From Maritimibacter dapengensis (GTDB lineage: Bacteria > Pseudomonadota > Alphaproteobacteria > Rhodobacterales > Rhodobacteraceae), in assembly GCF_019218265.1 (NCBI RefSeq), contig NZ_JAHUZE010000008.1:1-43176 (forward strand): a DNA stretch of 43,176 bases, given 5' to 3'. Each line of letters opens with the position of its first letter. Position 1 is the first letter of the stretch. Position numbers and translations under genes: made by a program. Shown here piece by piece: positions 1-7,060 of this stretch. The notes below the pieces were generated by a model that saw nothing but the letters and a program-made list of their open reading frames with translations, had not been told where the DNA came from and did not search any database.

Positions 1-113
1 GCTAATAAAGGGTACAGTATGGCAATTAACGGTACAATATGAAAATTAAGGGTACATCGTGCCGCTGAAAACAAACGATAATTTTAAAGGCAATTCTGAT
101 TAATGAGGGTACA
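1..113. mobile_element. Transposon end with iterated ~20-bp repeats (element extends left of window)
   Basis: A unit reading TTAAGGGTACA recurs with its GGTACA part at 11-16, 31-36 and 51-56, exactly 20 bp apart. A related TTTAAAGGCAATT lies at 84-96 and a further GAGGGTACA ends at 113. Read on the minus strand the last copy begins TGTACCC at 113. This is where homology of the neighbouring gene to its intact paralogue at 26349-30746 stops. Ends that start TGT and carry several 19-22 bp transposase-binding sites are known from the Tn7/Tn5053 (TniA, Mu-type DDE) group. I infer such an element, with its transposase outside the window. The family is not proven. Confidence 0.6.
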
Positions 114-1504
114 GTGACACGGGTCATCCGGGACTGGTCTTCGTCGATCGTGAACCTGCCCGGCAGGTCGCGCCCGTGGGCGTCGTTTGCCATCAGGATG
201 GTCTCGAGCTGGGCCTCGGAAAGATGACCCCCCTCGATCAGATGGCCAGGCAGCCGCAGGTCCGAGGCGGCTTCATTCGACGGAACCGGGGGCGCGACCG
301 AGGCCATGGCAATACTCTCGACGAGCGGCGTGGGATGTTCCTGAGCCCCCGTGATCTCAATCCGCTGCGGGCGGTAGCGAGCGTAGATGTCCGAGACCGG
401 GGTGTTTTCGCGGGGTGTGTCGAGGCAGGTGAAGGCCAGCGGGATGGCGGCATGCGATTTGGGTTTGGCAGACGCCGCTTGGGCGATTGGGCGCTGACGT
501 GCAACAGGGACACCGACCCGGCGCGACCCAGTCCGAAACTGCGCACCGGTTTGGATCGAGGGAGTGGCAGTGCGGGTTGCGGCGATGTCATCGATGATTT
601 GGCGCGCCGCGTCCAGATCGTCGACCATGGCACGGACGATCTCGATCTCCTCCTGCACCTTGTCGAAGACCATGAGCTGGGTTTCCACCGTGGTGCCGAG
701 TTTGCGGTAAACGTGGACAGGGATCGTGAGCGCTAGGCGCGGCTTTGCGATGGCCGAGGCCCGTGACCAATGGGCCGCGTCCCGTTCCGGCGAAAATCCC
801 ATCGGCATGATTGCCACGAGACGCCCGCCCGGCGCGAGGCGCTTAGCCGCGGAGATCAGATGTTTCGCCGCGATGTGCCTGTCCCGCGAGCGATCGACCG
901 AAGAGGCGAAGGGTGGGTTCATCACGATGACACCGGGAAGGTCGGGCACCGTCAGGAGATCATCAATATGTTCCGCGTCGAAGCCGGTCACCTGCGTGTC
1001 AATGGTCGCCTCGAGAAGCGCCCTGCGGAAGGGATCGATCTCGTTCAGCATCGGTTTGCCACCCGCGCGCACGGCAAAACCAGCCAGCGCGCCGGTCCCG
1101 GCGGAAGGTTCGAGGACGGTTTCGCCGGGGCGAATGGCGGCTGCGCGTATTACCAGTGCCGCAAAGGGCAGCGGCGTCGAGAACTGTTGCAGACGGATTT
1201 GCTGCTCGGAGCGCCGGGTCTCCGTCAGGAGCCGTGAGGCGAGCAATCTGGCCGTCGCGAGCACGTCCGAACCGCTGTCCTGCATGATCGTCGTCACCGT
1301 GGCGGCCTGCATCAGGTCATAGGCCATGCGCCAGGACCACGCGCCGCCGGCATCGCTGCCACCGAAAGTCTCGCGCATGATCCGAGCGAGCGATGAGCTC
1401 TTGAGCGGTTGCTTCTCAATCTCGCTGCCGATCAGGCGAATGGCCTGCAGAAGGTGAGGTTTCGATGGGAAATCGCGTGCGAGTGCCAGGCTTCGGTTGT
1501 CCAT
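26..1504 (-). pseudogene. Truncated methyltransferase-helicase (strawberry-notch type), N-terminal part only
   Basis: The first ~464 residues match the N-terminal half of the intact 1465-aa protein at 26349-30746. Both have the RRSE..RLQQFSTPLP segment, methyltransferase motif I EPSAGTG (residues 132-138), motif IV NPPF (196-199), and the EHPT.LV.S.AMASV.PPVP linker. The open frame then leaves the family at nucleotide ~113, exactly at the transposon end, and runs on for 28 unrelated codons. The cut falls just before the point where the intact paralogue has its ATPase motif. A methyltransferase-like domain therefore remains but the helicase is gone. ATG at 1504 was chosen; a leader hairpin lies upstream (1549-1584). 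A residual methyltransferase function is possible, but a broken gene is more likely. Confidence 0.85.
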
Positions 1505-1530
1505 ATCGTCTGTCCTTTGAGTCAGGTTGT

Positions 1531-1600
1531 GGGTCCGACAGGACAGAAAGCCGCCTCTGCGCTTTCAAACGCGCGGAGGCGGCTCAAGGCCGGACAGATG
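1531..1600 (-). repeat. Repeated structured leader, copy 1
   Basis: Directly upstream of the methyltransferase fragment, on the minus strand. A perfect 9-bp stem (1549-1557 with 1576-1584, GC-rich) is followed by TTTCTGTCCTGTCGGACCC. The same plan, a GC-rich stem and then TTTC and a small CC-GG hairpin ending in TTC or CCC, recurs upstream of six other genes in this window. It may be an attenuator, a protein-binding leader or a processing signal. Confidence 0.5.
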
Positions 1601-1616
1601 ACGTCGCTGCCGGCGG

Positions 1617-2273
1617 TCAGGACCCCTTCCCGGCGAAAAATTCGGCCAGAACCGGACTCGCCGCACTCTTCGCCGAGCTGAGGAGTTCGGACCCGGCGAG
1701 CGAGGCTTTCGACAGACGCACGAGGTCGCCTGTCTCCTCGATGCGGTAGCAGCGACGCTTTTGCCCTCCGCGCCGGTAATGGGTGGCGGTCACGATCTGG
1801 CAGGTGCTGCCATCGGTCAGCGTTACCGGTGAGGCCAGTTTGATCTTGTCACCCTCGTCGTAGTCCGGGATTGCCGCCCAATCGCGGCAGCGCTGACGCC
1901 AAGCATGGGCATAGCTGTCGGGATCCTTCAACTCGGAGAGCAACACCAGAAGGCTGAGCGGCGCGCGGGACTCGACCGGGCCGACGCTCTCCTCCATGTC
2001 CTTGTAGCCCCAGCAGCCCTCGTCATAGCGGGTGAGGAAGACGGCGCCGAAGGTGATCGACCCGTCGGCATCGGTCACGTAGGTTCTGTCTTCAACCGGT
2101 CCGCCATCGATGTTGGTGAGCCTCAAAGCTGCATACCAGGTCGAGCCGACCTTGCAGGCCTTGAGCAACAATGTCTTGCGGGTATCCGTCTCGAAGGTGC
2201 AGAGCCGGGCGATTTCTGCCTTCTCCTCCGCGTAGGTTTTGACGCGGCGGTCGGTGTAGAAGAGCCAACCCAC
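1617..2273 (-). CDS. DUF6927-like hypothetical protein
   Basis: A 218-residue soluble protein that begins MGWLFYTDRRVKTY. It resembles plasmid-borne DUF6927-type proteins of alphaproteobacteria; the family name is from memory and was not searched. The sequence is rich in Trp, Tyr and Cys, with no signal peptide or membrane segment. It starts with GTG, which overlaps the TAG stop of the upstream 197-aa gene by one base, so the two are translationally coupled. It sits in a minus-strand run (ArdC, DUF3768, ParB-like, unknown, this gene, methyltransferase fragment). Function is unknown; the context suggests plasmid maintenance or anti-defence cargo. Confidence 0.75.
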   Translation of the reverse strand: MGWLFYTDRRVKTYAEEKAEIARLCTFETDTRKTLLLKACKVGSTWYAALRLTNIDGGPVEDRTYVTDADGSITFGAVFLTRYDEGCWGYKDMEESVGPVESRAPLSLLVLLSELKDPDSYAHAWRQRCRDWAAIPDYDEGDKIKLASPVTLTDGSTCQIVTATHYRRGGQKRRCYRIEETGDLVRLSKASLAGSELLSSAKSAASPVLAEFFAGKGS

Positions 2274-2866
2274 TATGCCGCCCTCCGGTCATCGATTTCG
2301 ATGAGCGCATCGAGCGGCACGCGGTAAGGCAGCATATCGTCGAAATCCTCGCAATTGCCGCTATTCTGCACGAGGGCGTGGGTGTCGGTGGCGTCCTTCA
2401 GGATCACCCGGAACGTCCCGCCGAGACCGGAGGGCACGTCGTAGGTGCCGCCGATCAGGTAGTCAGCGGCGCGGCGCAGGAAAACGCAGATCGTGTGGCC
2501 ATCGGTTGCCAGCCGGATAGTGTCGTGACCGCGGTCGATCAGCATCTGCACGTCATCGAGAATGTCGGTGTAGAACTGGCCCGTCAAATCGCGAAACGCC
2601 GCCTGCCGCGCCGCCATCCAATCCGGATCGCGGAACGGGTTGATGCCCTTGGCGAAGGCATATGTGGGATCGGCGCGTTCGGTGGTGACGATCCGCGTGG
2701 TCGAACCGTCGATGCCATTGGAGCGCAGATGCACACCAGTGCCGACGATCAGGATCAGGGCGGGTTTGCCCACCGGCCCGTTCCAGTTGGGAAGGAAGGT
2801 GGAGCAGCCGCGCGCATGCGCGATCTGCGCCGCGACGCTCGCGGCAGTGAAGCTAAGAAGGGACAT
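2273..2866 (-). CDS. Hypothetical plasmid protein, 197 aa
   Basis: I do not recognise a family. The reading frame is open further upstream, but the ATG at 2866 (MSLLSFTAASV) is preceded by an AGGT ribosome site about 8 bases away and is preferred. The protein is soluble, with a hydrophobic strand PALILIVGTGVHL near residue 35 and a helical region around the middle (TDILDDVQMLIDRG). There is no signal peptide. It lies 70 bp downstream of the ParB-like gene and its stop overlaps the next start by one base, so it belongs to the same operon. No catalytic motif is visible. Confidence 0.7.
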   Translation of the reverse strand: MSLLSFTAASVAAQIAHARGCSTFLPNWNGPVGKPALILIVGTGVHLRSNGIDGSTTRIVTTERADPTYAFAKGINPFRDPDWMAARQAAFRDLTGQFYTDILDDVQMLIDRGHDTIRLATDGHTICVFLRRAADYLIGGTYDVPSGLGGTFRVILKDATDTHALVQNSGNCEDFDDMLPYRVPLDALIEIDDRRAA

Positions 2867-2936
2867 GGGATTTACCTGTAAGATGGAGGGAAGGGTGCGA
2901 CCCGCGCCGGACATGCCGAGCGGGCCGCCTGCTCGA

Positions 2937-4910
2937 TCAGGCCGCTTTGGCGACCCCGGTTGCGTCTACGGGTGTCTCGGACTCGCCAGCATCAACCGGC
3001 TCGACACCTGCCGTCTGCATCATCGGAGGACACCAGGCCGCGACCGCCGCGCGCTGCGCCTCCGTCAGCGTGGCGAAAGGCTCCGCAAAGAGCTTTTCGC
3101 AGAATTCGACGACTTGCTTCTTGGTCGAAGAGGCCAATGTCACCGCCTCTTGTGCGAGCCCCAGCTCCTCGCCGAGAATCTTCAGAAGCCAGGCCTTCTT
3201 GAAGCGGTTGAAAAGCGCCGCATTCGGCGTCCAATGCGCCCGTATGTCCGGCATGATCTCGACTTCGAAGTCATGCATCAAGCTGTCGCGCTGCCTGTCC
3301 CGTGCGAAACAGGATTGCGTGGTCGCGGCCGTAGCGTAGGCGACGAGTTTCGCCTTCTCGCCCGCGTCAAGGGCCCGGAAGAGCGCAAACTGGTCGGCAG
3401 GGGACTTCGCGTCATCGGCCCAGGAGAGGTTGAGCGCGTCATGCGCTGCCGCCACCTGTTCGAGCGATGTGCCGTCGATCTCGTCCATCTTCGCGTGGGT
3501 GCGATACTCCTGTCGCGCGTCGACCTTGATCGCCTGGGTGACGCCCAAACCGCTGGTAAGCACATCCGTAACCAGCTTGAAGAGCGTGAGATCAAGCGTC
3601 GCCTCCGGGTGCTTGGCCATGGCCGCGCCGAGCGCCATTGCCCGTTCGGTCTTGAGATCCTCGGTGAGCGAGGCGGGATAGGTGATCTCATCGCCGTCTG
3701 CGGCGCCCTTGTCACTCGGTGCGCCGGTGCCTTTGCCAGACCGCTCTGTCTTGTCTTCAGGGCGCACCATCCCGACATGCAGGGAGATCTTGCCATGCGA
3801 CCAGGACGCGATCACGCCGGAGCTGGCAAGATCCTCGGTGCTATAGGCCTCCCGGAGGTCCCGCGCCTCGGCTTCCAGCGCGTCCACGCGTTCGTAGAGT
3901 TCATTGTACGCCTCGTCCTCGAGTTCTTCGTTCTCCATCTCGTGTTCGAGTTTCTCAAGCTCGGCGGTGATCTCGTCGACGCGCCTCGAACCCTTCTCGT
4001 CGGGCTCGACCGGACCCGGATAGACCCGACCATAATCCGCCATGGCGGCATAGTCGTACTGAATGACCGCGTCGGCCCAGGCAAAGCCGATCTCTGCCCG
4101 AGCCTCTTCGGCGGCGGCGGCGAGTTTTTCCAGCAGGATCGTTTCGACCAGCGCGGAATCCTCGAGCACGGAATGCTCGTCCAGCAGATCGGCCGCGATG
4201 GCACCGCCGCGCGCCTCGTAGTCTTTACGCACGAAGGCCCCGATATCGTCGCTGACCTGGACACCGCGGGACTTCAGCGCGTTCCGCACGGTGTAGGCCT
4301 GGACATGGTTGTCCTCCTTGGTGAGCGCCTCGAAGACCTCGCGTTGCACCTCCTGGCTGGGATGATCGGCGAAAGCCTTCATCGTATCGAGCGTGATCGA
4401 TTTGGCGCGGGCCGCGGCGCGGATGTCGGGATGGATGAGCCCATAGCGCAGACGGCCTTTGACAGCGGCGACCGTGGTACCGAAGGTCTTGGCGATGGTT
4501 TCCGGCGTCTGACCATCGACCTCCATCATCCGGGCGAAGGCCTCGAACTCGTCGATCGCGTTCATCGGGGCCTGGGTGATGTTTTCGGCGAGCGAGAGCG
4601 CGGTGGTCACATCACAATCTTCGGAGACCAGTCGGCAATCGATCTTCGTGCTGTTGGTGAAGCCCTTGGCGGCCTTGTCCGCAGCAAGTTCCAGCAGGGC
4701 CGCGTGTCGACGGCCACCGGCGAGCACCCCGAACTTGCCGTCGATCTTCTGGACGAGCAGCGGTTGCAGGAGGCCCAATACGGCGATGCTGGCCTTGAGA
4801 TGCGCGATATTCTCGGAGGCGTAGGTCTCGGGGGAATTGGTCCGTACGTTTGCGGGATGGGCGACAAGATCGCCGATGGCGACGGTGGTGGGTTTGAACG
4901 ACTGAGTCAT
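2937..4910 (-). CDS. Long ParB/RepB/Spo0J-like nuclease-domain protein, copy 1
   Basis: A 657-aa protein, about twice the size of a classical ParB. The N-terminal ParB domain shows GLLQPLLV (46-53), VLAGGRRHAA (62-71, the ParB-box arginines) and ENITQAPMNAIDEF (from 109). It is followed by a helix-turn-helix near 134-159 (TPETIAKTFGTTVAAVKGRL). A strongly acidic coiled coil lies around 313-358, and the remainder is helical and unassigned. ATG at 4910 was chosen because AGAAGGA lies ten bases upstream; the frame is open further. Modern ParB domains bind CTP; the GRR motif is compatible, but I cannot assign NTPase or nuclease activity. It is not the partition ParB, because repB serves that role. 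A paralogue lies at 34080-36257 with the same neighbour, DUF3768. Confidence 0.88.
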   Translation of the reverse strand: MTQSFKPTTVAIGDLVAHPANVRTNSPETYASENIAHLKASIAVLGLLQPLLVQKIDGKFGVLAGGRRHAALLELAADKAAKGFTNSTKIDCRLVSEDCDVTTALSLAENITQAPMNAIDEFEAFARMMEVDGQTPETIAKTFGTTVAAVKGRLRYGLIHPDIRAAARAKSITLDTMKAFADHPSQEVQREVFEALTKEDNHVQAYTVRNALKSRGVQVSDDIGAFVRKDYEARGGAIAADLLDEHSVLEDSALVETILLEKLAAAAEEARAEIGFAWADAVIQYDYAAMADYGRVYPGPVEPDEKGSRRVDEITAELEKLEHEMENEELEDEAYNELYERVDALEAEARDLREAYSTEDLASSGVIASWSHGKISLHVGMVRPEDKTERSGKGTGAPSDKGAADGDEITYPASLTEDLKTERAMALGAAMAKHPEATLDLTLFKLVTDVLTSGLGVTQAIKVDARQEYRTHAKMDEIDGTSLEQVAAAHDALNLSWADDAKSPADQFALFRALDAGEKAKLVAYATAATTQSCFARDRQRDSLMHDFEVEIMPDIRAHWTPNAALFNRFKKAWLLKILGEELGLAQEAVTLASSTKKQVVEFCEKLFAEPFATLTEAQRAAVAAWCPPMMQTAGVEPVDAGESETPVDATGVAKAA

Positions 4911-4974
4911 GGCATGTCCTTCTCGACGTGATTGAGAGGGCCGCGAGTTTCCGTGCGACCGATCCCCGGATCCG

Positions 4975-5030
4975 GGAACCAACAGGACAAGAGGCCCACT
5001 TTCCCTTTCGGAGGGTCAGCGGGCCTGTCG
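4975..5030 (-). repeat. Repeated structured leader, copy 2
   Basis: Upstream of the first ParB-like gene. On the minus strand AGGCCC and GGGCCT form a stem enclosing CCGAAAGGGAAAG, followed by CTTGTCCTGTTGG and TTCC. It shares GAAAGG-AAA and the GTCCTGTYGG tail with the other copies. Confidence 0.5.
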
Positions 5031-5058
5031 GTGATGTAAGGTTGGGGTGCGGCCTGCC

Positions 5059-5448
5059 CTACCAGTCGCGCGCCATCATGATGGTAAGAACGCGCATGGT
5101 GGTTTCTGGATTGTCGGGAGCCTCGGCGCCGTAGCGGAAGTCGGAACCGGCCTCGTAGAGGTCAATTTTCCAGAACACAGTCTCGCCGCGGATCGTCACC
5201 GCCCCGAAATCGTGCCAGCCGTCAGGGTCATTGTCGGGCTCGAATGTATCGAACGCACCGGTGGCCTTCACGGCTTCCGTCACGAAACCATCGCCGGCCT
5301 CGATCAGGGACTGGGTCACGACGAGGCGGCCCTGGATCGCCTGATCCGGGGCGATGCCCAGACAGGCAAACCTGCGGAAGGCATCGTTATGGGCGGCGAT
5401 GACGGTGGCGTTCGGTCGGGGATACTCTGCGGGTTCGGCATGGCTCAT
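5059..5448 (-). CDS. DUF3768 domain protein, copy 1
   Basis: 129 residues. Family hallmarks seen are NDAFRR near the N-terminus, the DNDPDGWHDFGAV segment, FWKIDLYE, and the C-terminal RVLTIMMARDW. The start at 5448 is supported by AAGGAC eight bases upstream; the longer open frame upstream is leader sequence. It lies between the ArdC and ParB-like genes in one minus-strand operon, and a paralogue (33573-33953) sits in the same position next to the second ParB-like gene. The biochemical role of DUF3768 is unknown; small acidic proteins of this kind are common in plasmid accessory blocks next to anti-restriction genes. Confidence 0.85.
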   Translation of the reverse strand: MSHAEPAEYPRPNATVIAAHNDAFRRFACLGIAPDQAIQGRLVVTQSLIEAGDGFVTEAVKATGAFDTFEPDNDPDGWHDFGAVTIRGETVFWKIDLYEAGSDFRYGAEAPDNPETTMRVLTIMMARDW

Positions 5449-5471
5449 GGGGCTGTCCTTTCGGGATGTGT

Positions 5472-5510
5472 TGAAACCACCAGACCCAAAGCCAGCTTTT
5501 CCTTTCACAC
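5472..5510 (-). repeat. Repeated structured leader, copy 3
   Basis: Upstream of DUF3768 copy 1. The minus strand reads GTGTGAAAGGAAAAGC, then GGCTTTGGGTCTGGTGG and TTTC. The GAAAGGAAA box, the GCTTT run and the GGTCTGGTGG tail match copies 2, 4 and 7. Confidence 0.5.
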
Positions 5511-5538
5511 GCCCTACCAGCCCGGACAGCCTCGGACG

Positions 5539-6462
5539 TCATGCGGCCTGTTCCCCCTGCCCCGCCTCCGACACGGCGACGAGATAGTCGCAGGCGCGCT
5601 GCGCGTCCGCCGCATGTTTGAAGATCGCCCGCTTGTCTGAGCGGAGCACCCGGACCCAGTTGCTGAGATAGGCCGCATTCAGCTCCAGCGTATGCGCCGA
5701 AAACCCCAGCTTCTGACCCAAAAACACCGTACAGAGCTCGGCCACAATCTCTTCGCGGGCATATGCCGTGTTCCCGAACCGAGCGTCGCCATAGCTTCGG
5801 TTCAACCGATGCCGGGGTTTCGTCCAGTGACCCAGCTCATGACCCCAGACGGCGTAGAAATTCCGCGGGTTCTCGAAGAGCTCGATCGGGGGCATGTAAA
5901 TCTTGTCGAGGTTCGGGACATAACATGCTTCCCGACCAGAGAAGCTGACATTGGCACCGATTGCCTCGAAGAAGCTCTGCATATGCGGGATCGGTGCGCG
6001 TTCGGGATGAACTTCCGGTTCGGCCGCAGCGGGATGGAAGCGAGGGTCCAACCCCTCGATCTGATCGGCGTTGAAGACGCGGTAGGATTTCATGAAGGGG
6101 ATGGTTTTGGGGTCTTCGGTTTCCGCCTCCCCGCCGTGGGCGCTTTCGACCTGTTCGCGCTCGGCCGTTCCGTAGTAGACGACCACCGACGATTTCGAGC
6201 CCTTGATGACTTTCGCATCGAGCTCGTTCGCCTGCCTCAACGTCATCCAGTAAGGCGAGGCGTATCCGGCCATCATGGTGCGCATGGTCAGCAGGAAGTT
6301 GTTGACGCCCTGATAGGGTTCGCCGTTCTGACGGAGCGGCACGGAACTGCCGCCGACGGTCCAGGGCTTGCGCCAGGGCAGCACGCCCCGGTCGATGATC
6401 TTAATGAGTTCGTTGGTGATCGATGCCGCGGCGTCGAACTTTGGCTTGCTGGATTTGGCCAT
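5539..6462 (-). CDS. ArdC-type antirestriction protein: ssDNA-binding domain plus zinc metallopeptidase
   Basis: 307 residues from the ATG at 6462, which has GGAG 6-7 bases upstream. The N-terminal ArdC domain (about 10-130) shows GVLPWRKPW, YQGVNNFLL, YASPYWMTLRQA and KGSKSSVVVYY. The C-terminal zincin-like domain (about 165-300) has HELGH at 208-212, an H after WTKPR, and AREEIVAEL with a downstream Glu. ArdC proteins bind single-stranded DNA and protect incoming plasmids from restriction. The role of the peptidase part is less clear. It is the first gene of the minus-strand block and is preceded by a leader element at 6578-6615. All metal ligands expected for a gluzincin seem present. Confidence 0.92.
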   Translation of the reverse strand: MAKSSKPKFDAAASITNELIKIIDRGVLPWRKPWTVGGSSVPLRQNGEPYQGVNNFLLTMRTMMAGYASPYWMTLRQANELDAKVIKGSKSSVVVYYGTAEREQVESAHGGEAETEDPKTIPFMKSYRVFNADQIEGLDPRFHPAAAEPEVHPERAPIPHMQSFFEAIGANVSFSGREACYVPNLDKIYMPPIELFENPRNFYAVWGHELGHWTKPRHRLNRSYGDARFGNTAYAREEIVAELCTVFLGQKLGFSAHTLELNAAYLSNWVRVLRSDKRAIFKHAADAQRACDYLVAVSEAGQGEQAA

Positions 6463-6577
6463 GATGATCTCCGATGTCTGGTAAGTGTGCAGACCCGGAG
6501 GTACCGTTGGGGAAACACCCTTGGTGGGGACGGCAGGGTCCGTCCAGAACCCTGCCAGACCCCCACCCCGTGACTCT

Positions 6578-6615
6578 GGATCCGGCAAAACCCAAAGCTT
6601 GCTTTTACTTTTTTC
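6578..6615 (-). repeat. Repeated structured leader, copy 4
   Basis: Upstream of the ArdC gene. The minus strand reads AAAAGCAAGCTTTGGG, then TTTTGCCGGATCC. AAAGC and GCTTT form a short stem, and the tail matches copy 3. Confidence 0.45.
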
Positions 6616-6734
6616 ATATCACTGACACGAAGTGCCTTTCGGCATCCGTCCAGCGGAAGCCCAGAAATCTCGCCAAGCTGACGCTAAGACCCTTGAGCAA
6701 GACACCGAATTCGCTCATTCAGTGATCCCCACGT

Positions 6735-6810
6735 GCCTCGGTAGCTCAGCGGTTAGAGCTGACCGCTCATAACGGTTAGGTCGCAGGTTCGAATCCTGCC
6801 CGAGGCACCA
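6735..6810 (+). tRNA. tRNA with CAU anticodon (Ile2 or elongator Met)
   Basis: A full cloverleaf of 76 nt. The acceptor GCCTCGG pairs with CCGAGGC, the discriminator is A, and CCA is encoded. The D stem is GCTC/GAGC. The anticodon stem GACCG/CGGTT encloses CTCATAA, giving anticodon CAU. The T arm is GCAGG TTCGAAT CCTGC. The paired first base pair rules out initiator tRNA. The CTCATAA loop and GGTCGC stretch look more like tRNA-Ile2, whose C34 is modified to lysidine, than elongator Met, but this cannot be settled by eye. It is followed one base later by tRNA-Leu, so they form a tandem transcription unit. Confidence 0.92.
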
Positions 6811-6811
6811 C

Positions 6812-6897
6812 GCGGACATGGTGGAATGGTAGACACCGGAGACTTAAAATCTCCTGCACAATCGAGCGTGCGGGTTTGAGTCCCGCTGTCCGCACCA
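6812..6897 (+). tRNA. tRNA-Leu(UAA)
   Basis: 86 nt. The acceptor GCGGACA pairs with TGTCCGC, the discriminator is A, and CCA is encoded. The anticodon stem GGAGA/TCTCC carries loop CTTAAAA with anticodon UAA. A long variable arm precedes GCGGG TTTGAGT CCCGC, as expected for class II tRNA-Leu. Plasmid-borne tRNAs can supplement host codon use, or replace host tRNAs cut by defence nucleases. The 3' end could serve as an integration site, but I found no second copy of it in the window. Confidence 0.95.
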
Positions 6898-7060
6898 GAA
6901 TCGGCCCCGCAACGCTGCAGCACTTTTCGAACCCTCAAAAAGGCTGGCCAACAGGCGGCCTGCAAAGACGTTCAGGTCAATAGGAGGAGCCATTTTCGTT
7001 ACCGTGCTCGGAGTAGTCCACGAGCATTGAGACTAAGGAAAGCAAGTATCCGTCGGGCTC

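Noticed and set aside
26-113. Last 28 codons of the truncated methyltransferase-helicase frame as native protein
   Set aside because: They lie inside the transposon end and do not match the intact paralogue.
2937-4910. Partition ParB of the plasmid
   Set aside because: The repABC cassette already has RepB next to RepA; this protein is twice as long and far from any ParA.
2640-4931. 763-aa open frame on the plus strand opposite the ParB-like gene
   Set aside because: It is the antisense shadow of a GC-rich gene. Its sequence lacks domain motifs, and the minus-strand frame carries clear ParB and HTH motifs with a ribosome site.
6735-6810. Initiator tRNA-fMet
   Set aside because: The first acceptor base pair is a normal G-C and the anticodon stem lacks three consecutive G-C pairs.
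6812-6897. tRNA-Leu 3' end as an attachment site of an integrated island
   Set aside because: No second copy of the 3' end was found further along, and the tyrosine recombinase is far away and looks like a plasmid resolvase.
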